Shown here: positions 15,775 through 24,069 of the stretch, piece after piece
Numbering within the stretch: the stretch's first letter is position 1
Layout of the letters: each line of letters starts with the position of its first letter
From: Bradyrhizobium oropedii
Lineage (GTDB): Bacteria; Pseudomonadota; Alphaproteobacteria; Rhizobiales; Xanthobacteraceae
DNA: 46,606 nucleotides
NCBI RefSeq assembly: GCF_020889685.1
Contig: NZ_JACMYO010000054.1
Span: 1-46,606, forward strand
Reading direction: 5' to 3'
Position numbers and translations under genes: made by a program
Notes under the pieces: model-generated
What the model saw: only the letters and a program-made list of their open reading frames with translations
Told to the model about the DNA's origin: nothing
Databases searched by the model: none

Positions 15775-17277
15775 TTACTGCAGTTCCGGCGGCGGCGAGC
15801 GGTCAAGGACCTCGCCCTTGGCACCCTCAAGCAGATCGAGCGCGTAGGTCTCGATCACCAGCGGCCCGCGCATGCGCTTGGCCCCGGCCACCGTTTCGAC
15901 GTGGGCGAAATTGTCGCGCACCGCGGCCGGCATCGCCTGGTCGACCTCATGCATATACAGCAGCTTGCCGGACAATTGCGCAGGGCTCGGCTCCGGCATG
16001 TTGACCCAACGAATGCGTTGCCCCTGCTGGGCGACGCAGGTGCCCTTGGGGAGATAGAAGGCGAGCCAGCCGGTGGTGCCGTAGTCCGGCGAGAGCACGC
16101 AGCTCGCGCCGGTGCGCGCGCGCACCGCCTCGATCTCGTCCGCGAGCTCCTGCCAGCCGACACCGACGCTGCGCACAGTGGCGTCGCGGCGGTAACCCGA
16201 GAGCATGCCGGTGTTGGCCTGCACGATCAGCAGCGCGAACAGCACGACGCCCGTGGGCGCGGCCCAGCGGCGGCAGAAATCGATCGTACGCTGCTGGCGC
16301 GGCGCCCATTGCACCTGGATCGCGGCGACCGCAGCCGCCACGGCAAAGGCCGGATAGACCGGCGCAAACCAGTTGGCCTCGACCCGCGCATGCAGCGCAT
16401 GCCAGCTGAAGTAGACCACGATGGTCCAGAACATCGTGTTGACCAGCACACGGGCCGGCATCGCGCCGGCACGACGCCGGTAGAGCGCATAAAGGCCCAT
16501 CACGCCGAGGATGAAGACCAAGGGCGTCGCGAACGCAAACTGTGTCGGGATCAGCTCGGCGATGTAGTTCGGCCGGAAGTCCTCGATCCGGGCGCGCCCC
16601 ATCTGCTTGATGAACGACACCCATTGGTGATCGGCGTTCCAGAGGATCACCGGCGCAAACAGGCCGGCCGCAACCAGGCCGCCGAGATAGAGCCATGGCG
16701 AGAGATACCAGCGCCGCAGCTTCGGCACCGTCGCAAGCCAGATCAGGATCGCCGGACCAAAGAACAGCGCCGTGTATTTCGACAGCAGCGCCGCACCGGC
16801 GCTGGCGCCGACCGCAAGCCACCAGGCGCCGCGGCCACTCTCCAGCACCTTTGCGAGCGCGTACAGCAGGAAGCTGGCCGCAACCAGCAGCGGCGCGTCC
16901 GGCGTCACGATCAAGGTGCCGACAGCGGCCATCAGCGTGACATTGAGCAGGATGGTTGCACTCGCGGCGATGCGCCGGCCGCCGAACAGGATTTCGGCCG
17001 CCCGGTAGATCGCCCAGCTCATCGGCAACGCGAGCAGGATCGAGACCAGCCGCACGCCGAACGCCGTGTCGCCCGCGATCATGGTGCCGAGCCGGATCAC
17101 GACCGCGACCATCGGCGGATGGTCGTAATAGCCGCCGGCGAGCGCCTTCGACCACATCCAGTAATAGGCTTCGTCGAAGGTGAGCGGCGTCCATGCGGCA
17201 GCGGCCAGCCGCAACCCGACCAGCGCGCACACCGCAAGAGCGGTGTTCCGGGCCAGCCGCGCCTCGTTCGGGTTCAT
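15775..17277 (-). CDS. GT39-family membrane glycosyltransferase (ArnT/PMT-like)
   Basis: About 500 residues with ten or more hydrophobic segments in the N-terminal two thirds and a soluble C-terminal part. The acidic pair in the first external loop (PLTFDEAYYWMWSKAL, Asp35-Glu36) is the catalytic DE motif of GT-C enzymes that use polyprenyl-phosphate sugars; YYDHPPMVAVVIRLG is the next conserved region. It probably transfers a sugar from undecaprenyl phosphate to an envelope lipid or protein on the periplasmic side. It lies seven bases downstream of a GT2-GtrA gene that could make the lipid-linked donor, like the ArnC/ArnT or FlmF/FlmK pairs. The sugar and acceptor are unknown. Confidence 0.9.
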   Translation of the reverse strand: MNPNEARLARNTALAVCALVGLRLAAAAWTPLTFDEAYYWMWSKALAGGYYDHPPMVAVVIRLGTMIAGDTAFGVRLVSILLALPMSWAIYRAAEILFGGRRIAASATILLNVTLMAAVGTLIVTPDAPLLVAASFLLYALAKVLESGRGAWWLAVGASAGAALLSKYTALFFGPAILIWLATVPKLRRWYLSPWLYLGGLVAAGLFAPVILWNADHQWVSFIKQMGRARIEDFRPNYIAELIPTQFAFATPLVFILGVMGLYALYRRRAGAMPARVLVNTMFWTIVVYFSWHALHARVEANWFAPVYPAFAVAAAVAAIQVQWAPRQQRTIDFCRRWAAPTGVVLFALLIVQANTGMLSGYRRDATVRSVGVGWQELADEIEAVRARTGASCVLSPDYGTTGWLAFYLPKGTCVAQQGQRIRWVNMPEPSPAQLSGKLLYMHEVDQAMPAAVRDNFAHVETVAGAKRMRGPLVIETYALDLLEGAKGEVLDRSPPPELQ

Positions 17278-17284
17278 GCCACCG

Positions 17285-18418
17285 TCATCGCTTGCGCCAG
17301 ACGAACAGCCCGGACATCGCGTAGTTCCACACCACGCCCATCAGCGCGCCGGCCGCGCCCGCAAGCCACCAGATCGGCTCCTGGTCGTAGACCGAGAACG
17401 CGACGCCGACATTGGCCAGCAGGCCGACGCTGCAGACCAGATAGAACAGCAGCAGGCCGCGCAGGATGCCGAAGCCCTTCAGCCGCTGATCGCGGTAGGT
17501 CAGGAAATTGTTGAGGATGAAGTTGCTGGTCATGGCGACGATCGCGCCGGCGGCCTGGGCCTCCGGGAACGGCGCCTTGAACAGTTCCAACGCGATGAAC
17601 AGCACCATCAGGTGCACCACCAGGCCGAGCCCGCCGACGGCTGCGAACAGAATGAAGCGCAGCGAGATCAGATCATTCGTCAGCTTCGCCAGCACCAGGC
17701 CGAGGAAGTCGAGCGCGACCATCGAGTCGAGCTTGCTCTCGCCATGCTGGCGCGCACCGAAGGTGTAGGGAATTTCGACCGCGCGCAGTTTACCCTCCGC
17801 GGTCGCCACCACATCGAGCAGGATCTTGAAGCCCTGGGTCGAGAGCTGCGGTGCGAGCTGCTCGAAGCGGTCGCGGCGGATCATGAAGAAGCCGCTCATG
17901 GGATCGGCGATCTCGACCTTCAGCGCGCGGCGCGCGATCTCGGTGGCGAAGGCGCTGGCGCCGGCGCGCTGCTTGTTGAAGCCTTCGGCCTTGTAACCCT
18001 CGATATAGCGGCTGCCGACCACGAGCTCGGCCTCGCCGCTCTGCAGCAGCGCCACCATCTTCGGGAGCTGGGTTTCGTCATGCTGCAGGTCCGCATCGAT
18101 GACGGCGGCATAGGGCGCGCTCGAGGCCAGGATGCCCTCGATGCAGGCGCCGGACAGGCCGCGCCGGCCGATTCGGCGGATGCAGCGCACGCGGGAATCC
18201 TTCCGCGCCAGCGCACGCACCACGTCCCAGGTGGCGTCGGGCGAATTGTCATCGACGAAGATGACTTCCCAGGACACGTCCTTCAGGGTCGCATCGAGCC
18301 GACGGTACAGTACCGTGACGTTGTCGCGTTCGTTGAAGGTCGGGACGACCACCGAAAGCTGCGGCAAACTTGCTGCCTGCGACGAGGTTTCGGGGCCCGG
18401 CTTGATGGCGTCATTCAT
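17285..18418 (-). CDS. Polyprenyl-phosphate GT2 glycosyltransferase fused to a GtrA-like membrane domain
   Basis: About 377 residues. Residues 20-245 are a DPM1/ArnC-like GT-A domain: VVVPTFNERDN, FVDDNSPDAT, DADLQHDE (Asp108/Asp110, metal and nucleotide sugar binding) and the GSRYIEG region. Residues about 250-377 form four hydrophobic helices of the GtrA type (FILFAAVGGLGLVVHLMVLF to the WRKR end), the flippase-like partner usually encoded separately. It should load a sugar onto polyprenyl phosphate and may help flip it. The frame extends to 18523, but the ATG at 18418 gives the normal family start. It is the first gene of a two-gene operon with the GT39 enzyme. Confidence 0.92.
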   Translation of the reverse strand: MNDAIKPGPETSSQAASLPQLSVVVPTFNERDNVTVLYRRLDATLKDVSWEVIFVDDNSPDATWDVVRALARKDSRVRCIRRIGRRGLSGACIEGILASSAPYAAVIDADLQHDETQLPKMVALLQSGEAELVVGSRYIEGYKAEGFNKQRAGASAFATEIARRALKVEIADPMSGFFMIRRDRFEQLAPQLSTQGFKILLDVVATAEGKLRAVEIPYTFGARQHGESKLDSMVALDFLGLVLAKLTNDLISLRFILFAAVGGLGLVVHLMVLFIALELFKAPFPEAQAAGAIVAMTSNFILNNFLTYRDQRLKGFGILRGLLLFYLVCSVGLLANVGVAFSVYDQEPIWWLAGAAGALMGVVWNYAMSGLFVWRKR

Positions 18419-18719
18419 GAGCGCCAGCGTATAGCCGCAGCCTCCGCCCCTGCCAAGGCAGGCCGGCCCGTACGCTCTCTCAGGAAGCGGGAAAACGGGG
18501 CAAAATACCCCTGAAAATGCCAACGACCACGAACAAGGGCCGCGCGTACATCCGGCGCAGCCGACATTGTCGTGGTCGTCCCAGCGCCGGAGCCCTTAAG
18601 CTGCAACGTCGCCGTTAGGGGCTAGATAGGAAGCCCCCACGCGGTCCGCAAGGGGGTGGTCTGCAAGGGGCGCTCTGGAAGGCGTCTTGGCGTGAGGTCT
18701 TGGCGTTAGCGTCTTGGCG
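18419..18719. other. Intergenic region without a gene
   Basis: No supported coding sequence on either strand. It should hold the promoter of the GT2 gene (minus) and ends with three tandem stop-containing units next to the small gene at 18720. Confidence 0.4.
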
Positions 18720-18722
18720 CTA
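18681..18722 (-). repeat. Tandem 13-15 bp units beginning at a stop codon
   Basis: On the minus strand the units read TAGCGCCAAGACGC, TAACGCCAAGACC and TCACGCCAAGACGCC. The first TAG is the stop codon of the small gene ending at 18720. The core CGCCAAGAC is conserved in all three. Confidence 0.75.
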
Positions 18723-18929
18723 GTTGTTCGGGACTTCCCGGATCACCGGGCCGCGCGGCACCGGGGCCGCTGGTGCGGCCTCAGCGGCAGGAGCCGCGTG
18801 CGGCTGAGCTGCGGCGGGCTGGGTCGGGTTACGGAGCTGGCTGGGCGACGGCCCATAGATGAACGCCGCCGCCAGCGCGAGCGCTGCGACCACTGCGCCC
18901 AAGAAGCCTGCCGTCGATTTTGAGCGCAT
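18720..18929 (-). CDS. Small membrane-anchored Pro/Ala-rich protein
   Basis: About 69 residues: a short basic start, one hydrophobic helix (FLGAVVAALALAAAFIYG), then a Pro/Ala/Gln-rich tail with no fold signal. It is probably an inner-membrane-anchored or secreted peptide of unknown function. The ATG at 18929 is preferred over 18938 because the GAGGG lies about nine bases before it. The 3' end runs into the tandem units at 18681-18722. No family was recognised. Confidence 0.5.
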   Translation of the reverse strand: MRSKSTAGFLGAVVAALALAAAFIYGPSPSQLRNPTQPAAAQPHAAPAAEAAPAAPVPRGPVIREVPNN

Positions 18930-18996
18930 GCCGATCATCCCTCGCCTGCGCGGATTGATATCAAAAATCGGCCGGCCGCAACAGGATTCGGGGAAC

Positions 18997-19383
18997 CTAT
19001 TTCGCCGCGGCCTTGCGCCGGGTGAAGGCGGTGACGATGTCCTTCTGCGCCAGCTCGATCGCGCGGTTGGCGGTGGTCAGGTTGACGTCGGCATCCTGCT
19101 TGGGAAACTGCAGCGACAGGAAGTCGATCAGCGACACACGGAAGTTCTGCCGCTCCGAGGGACAGACATTGGCGATCAGCGAGGTGAACTCCTGGTCGGA
19201 CATCGTCTTGTTGCTGTCGCGGGGATATTCGCGGGCGAGACAATTCCAGTAGGCGTCGCGGCCGGTGATCGCGAGCTTGTGCGCATCGTCGACGTCGTCG
19301 GCCATCGCGGCGGAGGATATGGCAACGGACGAAATAGCGGCGGAGGACGTGATCAAAAGGGCGGCCGCAACCAGCATGCGCAT
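18997..19383 (-). CDS. Small secreted protein of unknown function
   Basis: About 128 residues. The signal peptide is clear: MRMLVAAALLITSSAAISS... ending AAMADD. The mature region is mostly helical, with DAYWNCLAREYPRD (one Cys) and VCPSERQNF (second Cys), and could form one disulfide. GGGAG lies seven bases before the ATG. It is divergent from the DUF72 gene. I do not recognise a named family; similar small periplasmic proteins are common in Bradyrhizobium-type genomes. Confidence 0.7.
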   Translation of the reverse strand: MRMLVAAALLITSSAAISSVAISSAAMADDVDDAHKLAITGRDAYWNCLAREYPRDSNKTMSDQEFTSLIANVCPSERQNFRVSLIDFLSLQFPKQDADVNLTTANRAIELAQKDIVTAFTRRKAAAK

Positions 19384-19508
19384 TGTTGTTCTCCCGTTTT
19401 TCCGCATCCTAGCCAACACCGGCGAGCACGATAAGCATCGCCGCGCAGATCTGGCAAACTGGCCAATCACGATTATTTTGACTAATCTCGATCCCCTCCC
19501 TCCTCGCG

Positions 19509-20369
19509 ATGAGTGCAGTCGTGGCCAAAGCTCCCACCAAGGCGACCAAGACAGACACCAAGACGACCAAGACAGACGCAGGCAACATCTACATCGGCAT
19601 CGGCGGCTGGACCTTCGAGCCATGGCGCGGGGTGTTCTATCCGGAGAAGCTCACGCAGGCGAAGGAGCTGTCCTATGCGGCTTCCAAGCTGACCTCGATC
19701 GAGATCAACGGCACCTATTACGGCTCGCAGAAGCCGGAGAGCTTTCGCAAATGGGCCAGCGAAGTGCCCGACGGCTTCATCTTCTCGCTGAAGGGGCCGC
19801 GCTTCGCCACCAACCGCCGCGTGCTCGCCGAGGCCGGCGATTCGGTGAAGCGGTTCTATGATTCGGGCGTGCTGGAGCTGAGGGACCGGCTCGGGCCCGT
19901 GCTCTGGCAGTTTGCGCCGACCAAGAAATTCGACGGCGCCGATTTCGGCAAGTTCCTCGAACTGCTGCCGCGCAAGCTCGACGGCCGCGCGCTGCGCCAT
20001 GTGGTCGAGGTGCGCCATGACAGCTTTTGCGTGCCCGAGTTCGTCGCCCTCATTCGCGAGCACGAGGTGCCGGTGGTGTTCGCCGAGCACGGCAAATATC
20101 CGGCGATCGCCGATGTCGCCAGCGACTTCGTCTATGCCCGGCTGCAGAAGGGCAATGACGAGTTGAAGACCTGCTATCCGCCGAAGCAGCTCGACGCCTG
20201 GGCCAAGCGGTTTCAGGACTGGGCCGGCGGCAGCGAGCCGGACGACCTGCCGAAAGTCGACAAATCAGCGCCGAAGAAGGCGCCGCGCGACGTGTTCGCC
20301 TACGTGATCCACGAGGGCAAGATCCGCGCGCCCGCGGGCGCGATGGAACTGATCGAACGGGTGAAGTGA
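19509..20369 (+). CDS. DUF72 (YecE-like) family protein
   Basis: About 286 residues, TIM-barrel-like DUF72 family: GIGGWTFEPWRGVFYP near the start, then SIEINGTYYGSQKPESFRKWA, FIFSLKGPRF, PVLWQFAP and HVVEVRHDSF, all family hallmarks. Its biochemical role is unknown. The first 25 residues are a low-complexity Lys/Thr stretch built from direct DNA repeats (ACCAAGACAGAC units), so the true start could be internal. The base composition before the ATG offers no clear Shine-Dalgarno. A DUF488 gene follows after ten bases, a frequent pairing. Confidence 0.9.
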   Translation: MSAVVAKAPTKATKTDTKTTKTDAGNIYIGIGGWTFEPWRGVFYPEKLTQAKELSYAASKLTSIEINGTYYGSQKPESFRKWASEVPDGFIFSLKGPRFATNRRVLAEAGDSVKRFYDSGVLELRDRLGPVLWQFAPTKKFDGADFGKFLELLPRKLDGRALRHVVEVRHDSFCVPEFVALIREHEVPVVFAEHGKYPAIADVASDFVYARLQKGNDELKTCYPPKQLDAWAKRFQDWAGGSEPDDLPKVDKSAPKKAPRDVFAYVIHEGKIRAPAGAMELIERVK

Positions 20370-20379
20370 GCGAGAACCG

Positions 20380-20841
20380 ATGGCGAAGGCGCGGAAGCTG
20401 TTCACCATCGGCTACGAGCAGACGCCGTCCAAGGCCGTGCTCGACGAGCTCCAGCATGCCGGCGTGAAACTCCTGGTCGACGTCCGCGCGATCGCCTCCT
20501 CGCGCCGGCCGGGCTTCTCCAAGACCCAGCTCGCCGCAGGCCTCGACGAGCGCGGCATCGGCTACGTCCACCTCCGCGGCCTCGGCACCCCGAAGAGCGG
20601 ACGGGAGGCGGCGCGCAGCGGCCAATATGCCTTGCTGCACAAGATCTACTCGGCGCACCTCAAGACAGTGCAGGCCAGGGAAGAGCTCGACGAGCTGTCG
20701 GCGCTGGTGAAGAAGTCCGGCCCGGTCTGCATCCTCTGCTACGAGCGCGACCACGAGCACTGCCACCGCCGCTGGATCGCCGAGATCATCGAGGAGCGCG
20801 ACGGCGTCAAGATCGAGAATCTGGCCGCGCCGCAGGTCTAG
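20380..20841 (+). CDS. DUF488 family protein
   Basis: About 153 residues. Conserved elements are FTIGYEQ, LLVDVRAIASSRRPGFSK, the GYVHLRGLGTPK segment, and the C-terminal ILCYERDHEHCHRRWIAEII with Cys and His residues that look like a metal or catalytic site. DUF488 proteins have no settled activity. It is probably cotranscribed with the DUF72 gene (ten-base gap); the pair may act on the same nucleic-acid or repair-related substrate, but that is only inferred from frequent co-occurrence. Confidence 0.9.
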   Translation: MAKARKLFTIGYEQTPSKAVLDELQHAGVKLLVDVRAIASSRRPGFSKTQLAAGLDERGIGYVHLRGLGTPKSGREAARSGQYALLHKIYSAHLKTVQAREELDELSALVKKSGPVCILCYERDHEHCHRRWIAEIIEERDGVKIENLAAPQV

Positions 20842-20849
20842 AAAACGCT

Positions 20850-21764
20850 CTAGCCTTCCCCCTCCAGGCGCAACGTCCCCTGCATCATCTGCACACAGGC
20901 GCCGCCGACATGCGCTGACATGACTGCACCGTCCTGCTTGCGCACCCGTGTGAGCAACAGGCTCGGCCGGCCCATGTCAAAGCCCTGGCCGACCGTCAGC
21001 TTCAGGGTGCCGTCACGCAGCGGATCGAGCGCCGCAAGCAGCGCGGCTGCGGCGACCGTGGCGCTGCCGGTGGCGGGGTCCTCGATCAGGCCGCTTGATC
21101 CCGGAAAGAACATCCGCGCCTGTATATCGCAAGGCTGCTCCGCGGCGGGGACATCGCGCGTGTAGAAGTATGCGGAGAATGCGCCGTCACGCGGGAAGAA
21201 GCGGCCGAACGCCGCCGCATCGGGTTTTGCCCGCCGCACCGCATCGCGCGATGCGACCTCGAAGACCAGGAACGGCGTTCCCACGCCGACCACCTGCGGG
21301 GCTTGACGGTCCGTCCTGACATCGTCTGCCGTGAGCGAGATCAGGCTCGCGACCTCCGCGGCGGAGAATTGCGCCAGCCGCGACAGCGGCTGCGGCGCGG
21401 TCAGCTCAGTGGCAACGACCCTGCCGCCGTCTCGCGCGATATCGACCGGCACCAACCCCGCCTTCTCCTCGAAGATCAGACGCGACTTCGGCTCCTTCGC
21501 AAGCTGCGCCAGCACGAAGGCGGTACCGACATTGGGGTGTCCGGCAAACGGCAGTTCTCTGACCGGCGTGAAGATGCGAACCTGGGCGTCGTTGGCCTTG
21601 TCCTGCGGCGGCAGCACGAAGGTCGTCTCGGAATAGTTGAACTCGGTCGCGATCGCCTGCATCTGCGCCGTCGACAGCCCCTCGGCGTCGAGCACCACGG
21701 CGACCGGGTTGCCGCCGAAGGCGCGGTCGGTGAAAACGTCGACGGTGATATAGCGCCGCTGCAT
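20850..21764 (-). CDS. PhzF family isomerase/epimerase
   Basis: About 304 residues, two-lobed PhzF fold. The catalytic Glu is in FNYSETTFVLPP; PFAGHPNVGTAFVL and EDPATGSATVAAAALL are the paired signature loops that close the active site. Members isomerise trans-2,3-dihydro-3-hydroxyanthranilate or unrelated small acids; phenazine synthesis is not implied because no other phz gene is near. It is the last gene of the GntR-MFS-amidohydrolase block, 99 bases after the amidohydrolase, so cotranscription is possible. The ATG at 21764 has AAGGA about nine bases upstream; the open frame to 21809 is not family-like. Confidence 0.88.
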   Translation of the reverse strand: MQRRYITVDVFTDRAFGGNPVAVVLDAEGLSTAQMQAIATEFNYSETTFVLPPQDKANDAQVRIFTPVRELPFAGHPNVGTAFVLAQLAKEPKSRLIFEEKAGLVPVDIARDGGRVVATELTAPQPLSRLAQFSAAEVASLISLTADDVRTDRQAPQVVGVGTPFLVFEVASRDAVRRAKPDAAAFGRFFPRDGAFSAYFYTRDVPAAEQPCDIQARMFFPGSSGLIEDPATGSATVAAAALLAALDPLRDGTLKLTVGQGFDMGRPSLLLTRVRKQDGAVMSAHVGGACVQMMQGTLRLEGEG

Positions 21765-21863
21765 CTTGCGTGTCCTTGTGCTCCGGTCATCCGCGACCGA
21801 TGGCATCATCGTAGCACAGCTGCAATGACGCCCATCAGAGCACTCGGTACAATCGCCCGCGAG

Positions 21864-22763
21864 CTAGAACCGAAACACCTCGCGCGGTGATGCGAGCACA
21901 CGCGCGCGCTCACCGGCATCGGTGACGAGCTCGTCGAGGAATTTGCGGTTCTTGGCGTAGCTCTGCGTCGACTCGAATTGCGTGTGCGGCCAGTCGCTGC
22001 CCCACAGCAGCCGATCGACGCCATAGGCATTGCGCAGCAACGGATAGGCCTGCTTCGCGAATGCCCCGCCGGCGGCGCCGTTGCGATACGGCGCCGAGAT
22101 CTTGACCCAGACATTTCGCGTCGCGCCAAGCTTGAGGACCGACTGGAATCCGGGATCGTCGATGCCGAGCTTCGGATCGGGCAAGGCGAAATGATCGAGC
22201 ACAACCTTTACGCCCTGATCGAGTAATCTAGGCGCGAGCACAGCAAGATCGCTGGCGTTGCGCTGGATCTCGACCTGCCAGTCGAGCGTCCTGATCTGTG
22301 CCAGCAGGCCGGTCCACTCCGGCGACGTCAGATCGGGCAGCGTCTGGCCGACCAGGTTGAGGCGGATACCGGCCACGCCGGCGCGATCGAGCGCGTGCAG
22401 CTCGTCAGCCGCAATGGTGGGGTCGACGACGGCGATGCCGCGCAGGCGGCCATTGGTCGCCTTCAGGCATTCCACCAGATAGGAATTGTCGGTGCCGAGA
22501 AAACTCGGTTGCACGAGGACGCCATTGGTGATGCCGTTCTGGTCGAGCTGCTGCAGATAGAGCGCGAGCGGCGCGTCGTAGTCGGGCGCGTAGCGGCGGC
22601 CCGGCGCGAGCTTCAGCCCGCGATGGAAAACGTGGGCGTGGGTATCGATCGCCAATCGCGGCACCTCAGCCCTCACCTTGCTCGCCAATCCGCCTGCCGA
22701 CAGCGCGGCGGCTACTCCCGCGGCAAACTGGCGCCGCGTCAACCCATGTTCGTACGATGTCAT
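21864..22763 (-). CDS. Tat-exported amidohydrolase family protein (LigI/PDC lactonase-like)
   Basis: About 299 residues. The N-terminus has a Tat signal (LTRRQFAAGVAAALSAGGLASKVRA), unusual because most relatives in this amidohydrolase-2 group are cytosolic. The barrel then starts with AIDTHAHVFHRG (His42, His44), continues with VVLDHFALPDP and ends with LLWGSDWPHTQFE carrying the catalytic Asp. The closest recognisable group is the 2-pyrone-4,6-dicarboxylate lactonase / sugar-lactone hydrolase type. It probably opens a lactone or similar small molecule in the periplasm before uptake by the MFS transporter encoded 15 bases upstream. The substrate is unknown. Confidence 0.86.
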   Translation of the reverse strand: MTSYEHGLTRRQFAAGVAAALSAGGLASKVRAEVPRLAIDTHAHVFHRGLKLAPGRRYAPDYDAPLALYLQQLDQNGITNGVLVQPSFLGTDNSYLVECLKATNGRLRGIAVVDPTIAADELHALDRAGVAGIRLNLVGQTLPDLTSPEWTGLLAQIRTLDWQVEIQRNASDLAVLAPRLLDQGVKVVLDHFALPDPKLGIDDPGFQSVLKLGATRNVWVKISAPYRNGAAGGAFAKQAYPLLRNAYGVDRLLWGSDWPHTQFESTQSYAKNRKFLDELVTDAGERARVLASPREVFRF

Positions 22764-22778
22764 GATCATTCCTCATCA

Positions 22779-24023
22779 TCACGCGCGCGTGGCGGCGGCC
22801 TGCTCGAAAACCTTGCCGCGGGTTTCCGGCAGCATCAGCACCGCGACCAGAACCAGCGAATAAGCAAACGCCGCGTCGATCCCGATCGCCGCACCAAGGC
22901 CGATGTGATCGCTGAGGTAGCCGACGAGGAAGGGAAACGCCGCCGAGACGATGCGGCCGAAATTGTAGCAAAAGCCGACGCCGGTGCCGCGCACGCCCGC
23001 CGGGTACAGCTCGCTGAACAGCGCCGCCATGCTGGCGGGAATGCCCGCCGAGAAGAAGCCGAGCGGAAAGCCCAGCACCAGCATCTGCGAATTGGAGAGC
23101 GGCGCGAAGATGTAGACCAGCACCGTCACGACGCATGCGGCGGCGAACAGCGTCACGTTGGCGCGCCGCCCGATCCGGTCGCTGATGATCCCTGAGACCA
23201 CGCAGCCGCAGAAGAAGGCGACGATGATCACAGCGAGATAGGCGCTGGAACCGAGCACCGAGAGATGCCGCACCTCGCGGAGATAAGTCGGCAGGAATGT
23301 CGTCAGCGCCGCGTAGCCGCCATGGGCGCCGATGCCGAACAGGCCGCCGATCAAGGTCGACCGCAGCACATCGCGGTGAAAGATGCCGGCGAGCGTCGCG
23401 AAGAACGGCGGCTCGGCTGCGCGCGATGCGGCGCGCGGCGGCTCCTTCAATCCGCGGCGTATGTACAGGATCAAGAGCGCCGGGATCAGACCGACGGCGA
23501 ACAGGATGCGCCAGGCGATCTCGGCCGGCGCATAGGTGAACACCAGCGCCGACAGCAGCACCGCCGCGCCCCAGCCCACCGCCCAGGCGCTCTGCACCGC
23601 GCCGAGCGCCTTGCCGCGATGCTCGGCGCGAATGATCTCGGCCATCAGCACCGCGCCGCAGGCCCATTCGGCGCCGAAGCCGACGCCCTGGATCGCCTTC
23701 AGGACCAGGAGCTGGGTGTAGCTCATCGCGAACGCGCAGGCGAAGGTCGCAAGCGCAAAGGTCGCGACCGTGATCTGCAGCGCTTTCACCCGCCCGAAGC
23801 GATCGCCGAGCGCGCCGCCGAGCCAGCCGCCGAACGCGCCGAAGAACAGCGTGACCGAGCCGAGCAGTCCGGCATCGGCCTTGCTGATCCCGAACGCTGC
23901 GATCAGCGCCGGGATCGCAAGGCTGAACATCTGGACGTCGAGTGCATCCAACCCCCAGCCGCCAAAACTTGCCCAGAAGGTGCGCCGTTCGAGCGGCGAG
24001 CATTCGCTGTACCAGTTTGCCAT
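22779..24023 (-). CDS. MFS transporter, aromatic acid/H+ symporter-like
   Basis: About 414 residues, twelve hydrophobic helices. The first helix has GWGLDALDVQMFSLAIPAL, a D-x-x-D variant of the motif of the aromatic-acid symporter (AAHS) and related sugar-acid carriers; the loop 2-3 motif is GGALGDRFGRVKAL and its second-half counterpart SGIISDRIGRRANV. It likely imports an aromatic or small carboxylic acid. The second of two adjacent ATGs (24023) is chosen for its spacing from GGGAGGA. It sits between a GntR regulator (46-base gap) and the amidohydrolase (15-base gap) in one operon. Confidence 0.9.
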   Translation of the reverse strand: MANWYSECSPLERRTFWASFGGWGLDALDVQMFSLAIPALIAAFGISKADAGLLGSVTLFFGAFGGWLGGALGDRFGRVKALQITVATFALATFACAFAMSYTQLLVLKAIQGVGFGAEWACGAVLMAEIIRAEHRGKALGAVQSAWAVGWGAAVLLSALVFTYAPAEIAWRILFAVGLIPALLILYIRRGLKEPPRAASRAAEPPFFATLAGIFHRDVLRSTLIGGLFGIGAHGGYAALTTFLPTYLREVRHLSVLGSSAYLAVIIVAFFCGCVVSGIISDRIGRRANVTLFAAACVVTVLVYIFAPLSNSQMLVLGFPLGFFSAGIPASMAALFSELYPAGVRGTGVGFCYNFGRIVSAAFPFLVGYLSDHIGLGAAIGIDAAFAYSLVLVAVLMLPETRGKVFEQAAATRA

Positions 24024-24069
24024 CATTCCTCCCTGAAACGTCTTGTGTTGTTTTATTTGGTTGCCGCGC

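Noticed and set aside
20850..21764. Phenazine biosynthesis
   Set aside because: PhzF-fold proteins are common without phenazine production and no other phz gene is present.
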